Of a DNA stretch of 6,074 nt, positions 1-5,540 are shown one piece after another. How positions within the stretch are numbered: the stretch's first letter is position 1; the number at the start of each line of letters is the position of its first letter. A program made the translations under genes and the position numbers. Source of the DNA: Planctomycetota bacterium (GTDB lineage Bacteria; Planctomycetota; Phycisphaerae; WQYP01); NCBI GenBank assembly GCA_021795535.1, contig JAJYPG010000089.1, positions 1-6,074 of the forward strand. The letters run 5' to 3'. The notes under the pieces are model-generated. The model was not told the DNA's origin. It did no database searches and saw only the letters and a program-made list of their open reading frames with translations.

Positions 1-877
1 TGGAACCATAAGCCTGCCCGATCATCATCAACACGCCCGGCTTTCCCATGATCGACGCCGCACCAACCTGCGGCAAATGACTGATCTGGATATTGGCGAC
101 ATCGGCAAGGGTGATAACCTGGTTTCCGTGGGCCGACACCGCCGTGTCCCCAAGTTGCTTCAGCGATTGAATCTGCCCATGCACCCGCAGCGTCATGGTT
201 TGATTTGGTGTGGTGATAAAGCCCGAGCCAACCAGCCCCGTAGCGCCGCGCGCCGCCGCGATCACCTGTTTGACGGTCAAGTCGTACTGAATCAATCGTC
301 CGGGAATCAATTCAATGCGGTAATCTTTTTGCAAGCCGCCGTAGATGGCAACCTCCGATACCCCGCGCACAGCCAGCAGGCGAGGCTGCATAACCCAGTC
401 CGCAATGGTGCGCAGGCGACGGATATCATTGGTCTTGCTGGTAATTGCCACCACCGTAACCCAACGAATGGAACTGCTCAACGGCATGAGCACGGGCGAA
501 TGAACAGTCGGTGGCAAGGTGCCCGCAACCTGGGCCAGACGCTGTGAAACAGCCTGTTCATCGCGATAGATATTTGAGGAACTGGGAAACAACACTTTAA
601 CAATCGATATTCCCTGTAAGGAATGGGAAAATGTCTCCTGGGCACCAACCCCACCGGCCAGAGCCTGCTCAATGGGTGTTGTAACCAGTTTTTCCACCTG
701 ACTGGGGCTGAATCCGGGAGCCAGCGTCTTGATATTAAGTTGCGGCTGAACGAAATTCGGATACACGGCGTAAGGGGCGCGGGAAATCGAATAAATGCCA
801 TAGCCCACAAGAATACAGGCCAGCGCGACGATGATGCCGCGAAAATGCAGAGAAAATTTTACAATCCGTTTAAGCAT
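1..877 (-). CDS. Heavy-metal type RND efflux pump, N-terminal part (CzcA/CusA-like), cut by window edge
   Basis: Inner-membrane, proton-driven pump subunit of a tripartite exporter. The 292 codons present start MLKRIVKFSLHFRG, followed by a first membrane helix at about residues 12-31 and then the periplasmic porter region. The segment APGFSPSQVEKLVTTPIEQA and the later stretch IRRLRTIADWVMQPRLLAV are typical of the HME-RND family, whose full length is about 1,000-1,050 residues, so roughly 70% lies outside the window. An in-frame ATG at 910 would add 11 residues (MPPGRSQNGIQ). I prefer 877 because MLKRIV is the usual family start and a weak TGGA ribosome site precedes it. It lies 70 bases after the adaptor gene and is the last of three co-oriented genes. 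The metal-relay residues of CusA would be outside the window, so the substrate (a divalent cation, Cu/Ag, or something else) cannot be read here. The family call is confident; the substrate is open. Confidence 0.9.
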   Translation of the reverse strand, partial: MLKRIVKFSLHFRGIIVALACILVGYGIYSISRAPYAVYPNFVQPQLNIKTLAPGFSPSQVEKLVTTPIEQALAGGVGAQETFSHSLQGISIVKVLFPSSSNIYRDEQAVSQRLAQVAGTLPPTVHSPVLMPLSSSIRWVTVVAITSKTNDIRRLRTIADWVMQPRLLAVRGVSEVAIYGGLQKDYRIELIPGRLIQYDLTVKQVIAAARGATGLVGSGFITTPNQTMTLRVHGQIQSLKQLGDTAVSAHGNQVITLADVANIQISHLPQVGAASIMGKPGVLMMIGQAYGS

Positions 878-947
878 CTGAATTCCATTTTGGGACCGCC
901 CAGGCGGCATTACGCATTAAAGTATCACCTTTGTCATTGCGGCGCGG

Positions 948-2135
948 TCAGAAGGAAGGCTTAAGTATTCCTTGAAACTGAATCGTCAACAGAAGTTGCG
1001 CCCCGTTGGATACTATGATCCGGGAGAGGACCGTACCTTTGCGCACACCAAAACCTCCCGGCAACGTCATCGGATGAATTAACTCGCACAAGACGAAAAC
1101 ACCGCCGCCACGCACCGCATAAACCCATCGCTCCCCGTGCCACCAGATAACCGCAGTGCGGGGAATAAAGGTCATGGAAACAGGTTGGACAGCCTTTGAA
1201 ACCTGCGCCGTAAGGGCCATACCGGGCCGCAGTGTGCCGGAATTTTTAATGAGATACAACATGGAAAGCCCGCGGGTTTGCCGATCCGCTCGCGGGCCAA
1301 GGGTTAATGGCGTGGCCTTAAGCCAGCGTTTATGCCCCAATGCCCGCACGCGAATCACCGCGTCCAAGGCCACAGAACCGGAATCGGATGCCGGCAATGC
1401 GACCGCGGCCACAAGCGTGTGAAAATTTTCAATCTTCAGCAGTGGTTGATTCGCCGCCACGGCTTCGCCGGTATGGGCAAACACTTTCGTAACCATTCCG
1501 CTTTGAAAAACCGGGAGAGGCAAAAAGCCACCCGCTTTGGTTTTAAGTTGCCGCGCAATGGCGGAAATACTTTGTGCATCCGCCCGCACGCGCGCATGAG
1601 CGTCCGCGAAAGCGGCCTGGGCCGTCTGAACCCGTTGAAGCGAAACAGCCTTGTTAAGGGCGTAAAGCGACTTTTCCCGTTGATATGCCGCTTCGGCAGT
1701 CAGTTCCGCAACCTTCGCGGCCGCCAAATCTGCTTTTATCTTGGTCAGTTCCAACGCCAAAGTTATTTGCAGAGTGGTGGAGACCACCGGCTTAATTCCG
1801 GCCACGCTTCCGCCGCGAATCACTTCATCGCCGATTTGCGGCCAGTGCTTTCCCGGCATGGTTAAAACCACGCCCGCAAGCGGAGAGGAGAGCTTAAACA
1901 CACCGTCCGGATTGTGCTGTAATTCGCCATAAAGTGTCATAACTGGTCGAACCAAAGCGGTCTTCAACATGACGGTTTTAATATTGAGCGACTTTTCCTG
2001 CGCCTTGGTTAAATGAATAACGGAGGAATCGGATGGTGACGCCAACACAGCGCCCGCATTGACCTGCAAGGCCAAGGCCAGTGTCAATAATCCGCCGCAT
2101 GGCATCCCCAGGATTTTGCTTCTCGCCAAATTCAT
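948..2135 (-). CDS. Periplasmic adaptor (membrane fusion) protein of RND efflux system, HlyD/CusB-like
   Basis: Links the RND pump to the outer-membrane channel. 395 residues, close to the usual 350-450. A signal peptide is visible: basic start (MNLARSK), hydrophobic core at about 12-30, likely cleavage after VLA near residue 32. The layout is typical: first lipoyl-like half at about 80-113 (LSSPLAGVVLTMPG, IGDEVIRGG); alpha-helical hairpin at about 123-200, rich in Ala, Lys and Glu; second lipoyl half at about 205-236 (GMVTKVFAHTGEAVAANQPL); beta-barrel at about 240-315 with LRPGM; membrane-proximal part at about 322-385 (IPRTAVI, ERWVYAV, IVSNGAQLLL). The start is supported by AAAGGA eight bases upstream and by the 4-base ATGA overlap with the TolC-type gene. 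I see no His- or Met-rich metal-binding tail, so metal specificity is not evident from this protein. The single mature-region Cys (residue 350) is probably not functional. Confidence 0.9.
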   Translation of the reverse strand: MNLARSKILGMPCGGLLTLALALQVNAGAVLASPSDSSVIHLTKAQEKSLNIKTVMLKTALVRPVMTLYGELQHNPDGVFKLSSPLAGVVLTMPGKHWPQIGDEVIRGGSVAGIKPVVSTTLQITLALELTKIKADLAAAKVAELTAEAAYQREKSLYALNKAVSLQRVQTAQAAFADAHARVRADAQSISAIARQLKTKAGGFLPLPVFQSGMVTKVFAHTGEAVAANQPLLKIENFHTLVAAVALPASDSGSVALDAVIRVRALGHKRWLKATPLTLGPRADRQTRGLSMLYLIKNSGTLRPGMALTAQVSKAVQPVSMTFIPRTAVIWWHGERWVYAVRGGGVFVLCELIHPMTLPGGFGVRKGTVLSRIIVSNGAQLLLTIQFQGILKPSF

Positions 2136-3541
2136 GGTGTGGTTCCTTTCGGCATCGCCGGCGTGTTTCCCAACGGCTTTTCCAGCACATCTTCCAGATT
2201 TTCCAGCGCGCGAACCGACAAAATCCGGGCTTGCAATTCCGCCTGGGCAAAGGTGTTTCGTACAAGCTCTGTCTCCGCCAAAGCCAATCGGCTTTGCGCG
2301 CCGGCCTTAAAAACGCGGCGCGCCGCGCGTACCTGCGTGCGAGCCTGCAGTGTTATGGCGTGTGCTGTGCGCCATTGCCGCAGTGCTGATCGGTATTGAG
2401 ATAGTGCGCTGCGAATCTGCGTTATGACCATAGTCTGCTTCTGATTCAATTCAGCGGCAATAACACGCCGATTGGCATCAGCGGCGGCAATCGCCCCCTG
2501 ATTCTGATTAAATATGGGCAGCGCCATGGTGAAGCCAAGCGTGAATTCATTGGCACCCTGATTAAACGCATAGCCCGGCCCAAGATGAATATTGGGATAT
2601 TGCCGGGCGATCTGCAGTTTCAATGCCGCCGCCGCCGCGCGATACCGCGCCAGCAAAGATTGAATATCCATCCGATTCAGCAGTGCTGCGCGGCGTAAAC
2701 GATTCATTTCCAAGGCTCTTACTGGCGGAAGTTTCATCAGGGTCGCATAAGACAGCCGCACCCCCGTTAAGGCCCGCGTGGGCAGCGAGAGTGCCCCGGC
2801 CAATTGAATCCGCCGCCGGCGCAGCTTTCCCTGTGCGGCAACCAACGCCAACACAGCCTGATGGGCCTGAATTTCCGTAGAGGTATAAACCGGCCTTGAA
2901 ATATCACCGGCTTGAAATCGGAATTTAATAAGGCTCTGAATAAGAGCCAGATTTCGCGACTCTTGCCGCAGAAGCCGTACTTGCTGTTGCGCAAAGAGAT
3001 AATCAACAAGTGCGTGCCGAATGTTTTGCCGGATATCCCAGGCGATCTGCCCCAGATCAAACCGGCCCGCCCGGGTTAACGCTTTCGCCTGAGCGATACG
3101 ATCAGACCTTCGTCCGGCGGTTTCAAATGGGATATCAAAATTAAATCCGAGTATCCACGGCGATATTCCAGGGCCGGCCTTAGCCGCATACTTTGGGGAT
3201 AAGCCAACGGTTGGATTGGGCGATTCCGACGCGGATATAACATTTGCCTGGTCTACGGCAAGCCGCGCCAGTTGCACCCGCAGAGCGGGGCTGTAATACC
3301 AGCCGGCACAAACCAGAGCCGCGGCATTCCAACGCATCGGGAATTCCCCGGGTATTTCTATTTTCTGTTTTCGCACATAGTGAATCAGTTTCGGCGAATG
3401 CAGCGATCTTTGCGAAAAATGCGGTAAAAATGCCGCCGGATGCAGCGGTCTGGCCTTATACGTGGCACACCCGCCAACCAGGCTCACCGCAAATAAAATC
3501 AAAACCATATAAAGCAATGTATTTCTGGCATTCAGCGTCAT
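2132..3541 (-). CDS. Outer-membrane efflux lipoprotein, TolC/CusC-like (OEP family)
   Basis: Forms the outer-membrane and periplasmic channel through which the RND pump discharges. From the ATG at 3541 it has 469 residues, normal for CusC/NodT-type factors. Residues 1-25 form a lipoprotein signal peptide: short basic start, hydrophobic core LLYMVLILFAV, and lipobox LVGGC with the lipidated Cys at 25. The two-fold OEP pattern is seen in FRFQAGDISRPVYTSTEIQ (first half) and FKAGAQSRLALAETELVRN (second half), each within long Ala/Gln/Arg-rich coiled helices. The frame stays open to a GTG at 3592, which would add 17 residues (MQCFSFTRGTYFHIITH) before the signal peptide. I chose 3541 because it puts the lipobox at the usual distance, although no clear ribosome site is visible there. 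It is the first gene of the efflux operon; its stop overlaps the adaptor start. Confidence 0.9.
   Translation of the reverse strand: MTLNARNTLLYMVLILFAVSLVGGCATYKARPLHPAAFLPHFSQRSLHSPKLIHYVRKQKIEIPGEFPMRWNAAALVCAGWYYSPALRVQLARLAVDQANVISASESPNPTVGLSPKYAAKAGPGISPWILGFNFDIPFETAGRRSDRIAQAKALTRAGRFDLGQIAWDIRQNIRHALVDYLFAQQQVRLLRQESRNLALIQSLIKFRFQAGDISRPVYTSTEIQAHQAVLALVAAQGKLRRRRIQLAGALSLPTRALTGVRLSYATLMKLPPVRALEMNRLRRAALLNRMDIQSLLARYRAAAAALKLQIARQYPNIHLGPGYAFNQGANEFTLGFTMALPIFNQNQGAIAAADANRRVIAAELNQKQTMVITQIRSALSQYRSALRQWRTAHAITLQARTQVRAARRVFKAGAQSRLALAETELVRNTFAQAELQARILSVRALENLEDVLEKPLGNTPAMPKGTTP
2144..2149 (-). promoter_or_regulatory. Ribosome binding site of the adaptor gene
   Basis: AAAGGA on the minus strand, eight bases before the ATG at 2135 and inside the end of the TolC-type gene. 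Together with the ATGA stop/start overlap (2132-2135) it suggests coupled translation of the channel and adaptor proteins. Confidence 0.6.
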
Positions 3542-3611
3542 GTGTGTGATGATATGAAAATAAGTTCCGCGTGTAAAGGAAAAACATTGCACCCTGGCTC
3601 AGGGCGTGGCT

Positions 3612-3640
3612 ATTTTTGGCCTAAAATACATGCCAAAAAT
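3612..3640. promoter_or_regulatory. Perfect inverted repeat upstream of the efflux operon, candidate operator
   Basis: ATTTTTGGC and GCCAAAAAT form perfect 9-bp arms around an 11-base A/T-rich spacer (3621-3631). The repeat sits 70 bases before the chosen start of the TolC-type gene, in the only intergenic gap that could carry the operon promoter. A poor minus-strand promoter overlaps it: TTGAGC at 3648-3643, with TTTTAG 16 bases on or TATTTT 14 bases on. Arms of this size fit a dimeric repressor or activator, and the C-N11-G spacing is compatible with a LysR-type site. No regulator gene is in the window. The T-run lies in the first arm rather than after the stem, so it is not a terminator. 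Confidence 0.5.
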
Positions 3641-3700
3641 GCGCTCAACGCACTGGCGAAAGCGGAGGAGGGCAGCCGATATCCCAGAGGGGGGCTACGA

Positions 3701-3721
3701 TCTGCCAGAAGAATTGGCAGA
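3701..3721 (-). other. Small hairpin downstream of tmk
   Basis: TCTGCCA and TGGCAGA form a perfect 7-bp stem with a 7-base loop (3708-3714), 22 bases after the tmk stop codon in the tmk direction. No T-run follows on the minus strand, so it is not a standard intrinsic terminator. It could protect the 3' end of the tmk transcript or be chance. Confidence 0.3.
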
Positions 3722-3743
3722 CATACGAAAGTCAGGGGGATGG

Positions 3744-4421
3744 TTACAACTTAAAAAATTCGCTTAATCTGGCGGCTATTATGGCCGCAATAGCCTCACG
3801 CGACCCTATTGCGGGGACCAGAGCATACCGCTGGGAAAATTGCCGGACCTGTTGAACAAAGCCTTCACGCACCAACCGGTGATAGTCCATATTTCGCCGT
3901 TCGATACGGTCTTGAAAAAGCCCCGGCTGTTGGCGCTTGGCCGTCCTGCCGGCCACCATACGTCCCGCCGCTTTATCCGACGGCAGGTCCAAAATCACAG
4001 TTAAATCCGGCCAGATTCCCTGCGTGGCAATTTCCGCCACCGCAATAATTTCCTTCTCCGGCAGTCCGCCGGCGGTACCCTGATAAGCCAGAGTGCTGCT
4101 GGTGTAGCGGTCGGAAAGAACGCAGTCGCCACGGGCCAGCGCCGGCACAACAGACTCCTGCACCAATTGCGCCCGACTGGCCATATATAACAGCATTTCC
4201 GTGCGCATAGCCAGGTCTTCGCCTTTGGAGGAAAGCAGCAATTCGCGAATATGTTCGCCAACCCGCGTACTGCCCGGCTCGCGCACGCGGGATACGTGTA
4301 CCCCGGCGACGGTAAGGCGATCCTGTAACAAATCAAGCTGCGTGGTCTTGCCGCAACCATCAAGGCCGTCAAACACAATAAATTTCCCGGCTAGAAGCCG
4401 CCAGTCTGGTTGCGCTCGCAT
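3744..4421 (-). CDS. tmk: Thymidylate kinase (dTMP kinase)
   Basis: Cytoplasmic enzyme phosphorylating dTMP to dTDP with ATP, an essential step in dTTP supply. 225 residues, slightly longer than the usual 200-215 because of a 12-residue lead. Visible motifs: P-loop GLDGCGKTTQ at 19-28; substrate-binding REPGSTRVGE at 47-56 (REPGGT in most bacteria, Ser here); DRYTSSTLAYQG at 104-115, the DR(Y/F) motif; Arg-rich LID at about 154-176 ending QDRIERR. A Gly-type P-loop combined with LID arginines is the bacterial type II pattern. The ATG at 4421 has AAGGA 12 bases upstream, a long but usable spacing. It lies on the same strand as the efflux operon, but the 202-base gap with a palindrome suggests separate transcription. 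Its upstream side abuts a foreign-looking restriction-modification fragment on the other strand. Confidence 0.96.
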   Translation of the reverse strand: MRAQPDWRLLAGKFIVFDGLDGCGKTTQLDLLQDRLTVAGVHVSRVREPGSTRVGEHIRELLLSSKGEDLAMRTEMLLYMASRAQLVQESVVPALARGDCVLSDRYTSSTLAYQGTAGGLPEKEIIAVAEIATQGIWPDLTVILDLPSDKAAGRMVAGRTAKRQQPGLFQDRIERRNMDYHRLVREGFVQQVRQFSQRYALVPAIGSREAIAAIIAARLSEFFKL

Positions 4422-4444
4422 GAAAGTTCACCATCCTTTTAATC

Positions 4445-4455
4445 TTTGGAAGATG
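4445..4455 (+). repeat. Left copy of 11-bp direct repeat flanking the RM fragment
   Basis: TTTGGAAGATG, exactly repeated at 5151-5161. With the bases before it (ATC here, ATG at the other copy) the match is 13 of 14. It lies between the tmk start and the open frame of the restriction-modification fragment. It could be a target duplication or recombination scar; chance is not excluded. Confidence 0.5.
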
Positions 4456-4520
4456 CTAAGCGGCTCACGCACTTCGGTCAACGAAACAAGCCTCAGAGAA
4501 AGGAACGACAACTAGACCGG

Positions 4521-5126
4521 ATGTACTGGAAGGGAAGTGACATAGAGCGCTACAGAATAGCGGCAAAGACGGAGCGTTACTGCCGTCCGGATTTTGCCAA
4601 ATTTATACGCCGTAACGAGACTGTGCATCTGGACACAAAAACATTTTCCCAAAAACCAAAGATCCTGATTCGCCAAACTGCGGATCGCCCGATTGCCGCG
4701 CTGGATACCGAGGGCGTGTGGTTCGGGCGCAGCATCATTGCCGTGATGGGCGGAGAGTCGCCCCGCTACGCTCTCCAATATCTGGTGGGAATACTCAACT
4801 CAAGGCTCATTTGTCATACATACCGGAAAATGGTCAAGGAAAAAGGGCGTGTATTTGCACAAGTCAAATTATCAAAATTAAAACGCATCCCAATACGGAC
4901 GATAGATTTTGACAATAAATCCGATGTGGAACGGCACAACAGAATTGTTGCGTTGGTCGACACGATCAATATCCTCAATCGAACGGCCGAACCGTTGAGA
5001 ACTCCCACCGAAAAGGAGGCGATTCAGCGACAAAATGACGCCGTTGACCGGAAGATTGATACGTTGGTTTACGATCTCTATGGACTTGATCCTTCAGAAA
5101 TAGCCATTATTGAACAGAACTGCTGA
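4521..5126 (+). CDS. C-terminal fragment of a type IIG / TaqI-like restriction-modification enzyme (target-recognition domain)
   Basis: 201 residues from the ATG at 4521. The frame is open from 4443, just after a TAA, and a TTG at 4446 would add 25 residues (LEDAKRLTHFGQ...) with no family look. The protein resembles the TaqI_C specificity region of Eco57I/TaqI-type methylase-nucleases: WKGSDIERYRI (3-13), KPKILIRQTADRPIAALD (45-62), WFGRSIIAV (67-75), YALQYLVGILNSRLI (83-97), FAQVKLSKLKRIPI (112-125), then a helical tail DRKIDTLVYDLYGLDP (176-191). Such enzymes are usually several hundred to over 1,000 residues. The N-terminal nuclease and the N6-adenine methylase with its NPPY motif are missing, and tmk lies where they should be. 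No good ribosome site: AAAGGA is 16 bases before the ATG. Most likely a decayed relic, although the remaining frame has no stop. Expression and function are unproven. Confidence 0.75.
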   Translation: MYWKGSDIERYRIAAKTERYCRPDFAKFIRRNETVHLDTKTFSQKPKILIRQTADRPIAALDTEGVWFGRSIIAVMGGESPRYALQYLVGILNSRLICHTYRKMVKEKGRVFAQVKLSKLKRIPIRTIDFDNKSDVERHNRIVALVDTINILNRTAEPLRTPTEKEAIQRQNDAVDRKIDTLVYDLYGLDPSEIAIIEQNC

Positions 5127-5150
5127 ACGTTTACAATACAAACAACGATG

Positions 5151-5161
5151 TTTGGAAGATG
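5151..5161 (+). repeat. Right copy of 11-bp direct repeat flanking the RM fragment
   Basis: TTTGGAAGATG, identical to 4445-4455, 25 bases after the stop codon of the restriction-modification fragment. The rest of the 5127-5273 gap shows no gene, no repeat of the tRNA 3' end and no clear terminator. Confidence 0.5.
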
Positions 5162-5273
5162 AGACCAGAGAAGATAACGCGGACATGTAACAACACAAGG
5201 GTTATTTCAGGCGGTATCTTGATTTTCACGCTTTGCATGGCATTGCGACCAGGCCGACAACGCCCGGATTTAA

Positions 5274-5344
5274 CTGGGGGACAAGGATTCGAACCTTGAC
5301 AAACAGATTCAGAGTCTGCTGTGCTACCGTTACACCATCCCCCA
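5274..5344 (-). tRNA. tRNA-Gln, anticodon CUG
   Basis: Reads codon CAG. The minus strand folds into a full cloverleaf of 71 bases. Acceptor arms TGGGGGA and TCCCCCA pair over 7 bp; D-stem GTGT/GCAC with loop AACGGTA; anticodon stem GCAGA/TCTGT with loop CTCTGAA giving CTG at positions 34-36; 4-base variable loop; T-arm CAAGG-TTCGAAT-CCTTG. The U1-A72 pair and discriminator G73 are features expected for glutamine tRNAs. CCA is not encoded (TTA follows G73), so CCA-adding enzyme would be needed. It is transcribed away from polA, and its 3' end faces the restriction-modification relic, the usual side for island insertion at tRNA genes. Confidence 0.95.
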
Positions 5345-5361
5345 AAATCAGGGAAGTACGT

Positions 5362-5390
5362 AGTTTAATAAAATTCGAGCCGTGCGACAA
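5362..5390 (-). promoter_or_regulatory. Candidate promoter of tRNA-Gln
   Basis: On the minus strand TTGTCG (5390-5385) and TAAACT (5367-5362) are 17 bases apart, each matching four of six sigma-70 consensus bases. Initiation about seven bases downstream would leave a leader of roughly 10 bases before the tRNA 5' end at 5344. Confidence 0.45.
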
Positions 5391-5414
5391 GCGTTCTGAT
5401 TTTTCTCTGTTGTA

Positions 5415-5460
5415 CCGAAGTAAAATTGTCACCCCTTAGCCGAAATAGAAGTGTCACCCC
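5415..5460. repeat. Two tandem 21-bp motifs, insertion-sequence-end-like
   Basis: Copies at 5415-5435 and 5440-5460 agree at 18 of 21 positions with a 25-base period. Each begins CCGAA and ends TGTCACCCC; the differences are at motif positions 6, 9 and 12. Closely spaced terminal repeats of this kind are known as transposase-binding arrays at ends of IS21-like elements, and the TGTCACCCC ending looks familiar from such ends. No transposase or second end is in the window, so this would be a solitary relic. The assignment is from memory and not firm; the repeat itself is directly visible. Confidence 0.5.
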
Positions 5461-5463
5461 CTG

Positions 5464-5498
5464 AAAAAGGTGGACTTGGCATCAATGCGGCAAGTCCA
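5464..5498 (-). terminator. Hairpin followed by T-run, candidate terminator on the minus strand
   Basis: TGGACTTG (5471-5478) and CAAGTCCA (5491-5498) form a perfect 8-bp stem around a 12-base interior, which can add GCA/TGC pairs with a GG bulge. Read on the minus strand, the stem is followed by CC and five Ts (5468-5464). No minus-strand gene now lies upstream of it; polA runs the other way. It may be left from the element whose end repeats adjoin it, or shield polA from opposite transcription. Confidence 0.45.
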
Positions 5499-5527
5499 TC
5501 CGCTACGCAAAACCGTCAATTTCGCAT

Positions 5528-5533
5528 TACAAT
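5528..5533 (+). promoter_or_regulatory. polA: Candidate -10 box of polA
   Basis: TACAAT matches five of six bases of TATAAT. It ends seven bases before the polA ATG at 5541, so transcription would begin at or beside the start codon. The matching -35 region is poor (TACGCA at 5504-5509, 18 bases upstream, three of six). Confidence 0.3.
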
Positions 5534-5540
5534 AGGCCTC

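Noticed and set aside
878..947. CCGCC/GGCGG mini-hairpin in the adaptor-to-pump gap
   Set aside because: The loop would be two to four bases with a stem of four or five; too small to claim a role.
1332..1865. 177-codon plus-strand frame opposite the adaptor gene
   Set aside because: The product is rich in Arg and His with no domain pattern; the minus-strand frame is a clear adaptor protein.
3612..3640. Intrinsic terminator for tmk
   Set aside because: The T-run is in the ascending arm in both directions and no T-run follows the stem.
3542..3754. 70-codon plus-strand frame in the gap between tmk and the TolC-type gene
   Set aside because: No ribosome site, low-complexity basic product, overlaps the palindrome and the end of tmk.
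5344..5403. 8-bp inverted repeat AAAATCAG / CTGATTTT flanking the tRNA promoter
   Set aside because: The arms are 44 bases apart and A/T-rich; no structural or regulatory reason to prefer it over chance.
5226..5439. Two opposing 68-codon open frames over the tRNA region
   Set aside because: They run through the tRNA-Gln gene and its promoter; their length is explained by chance and they show no protein family features.
5415..5460. Start of a CRISPR array
   Set aside because: Only two imperfect copies, separated by four bases, with no spacer-sized interval.
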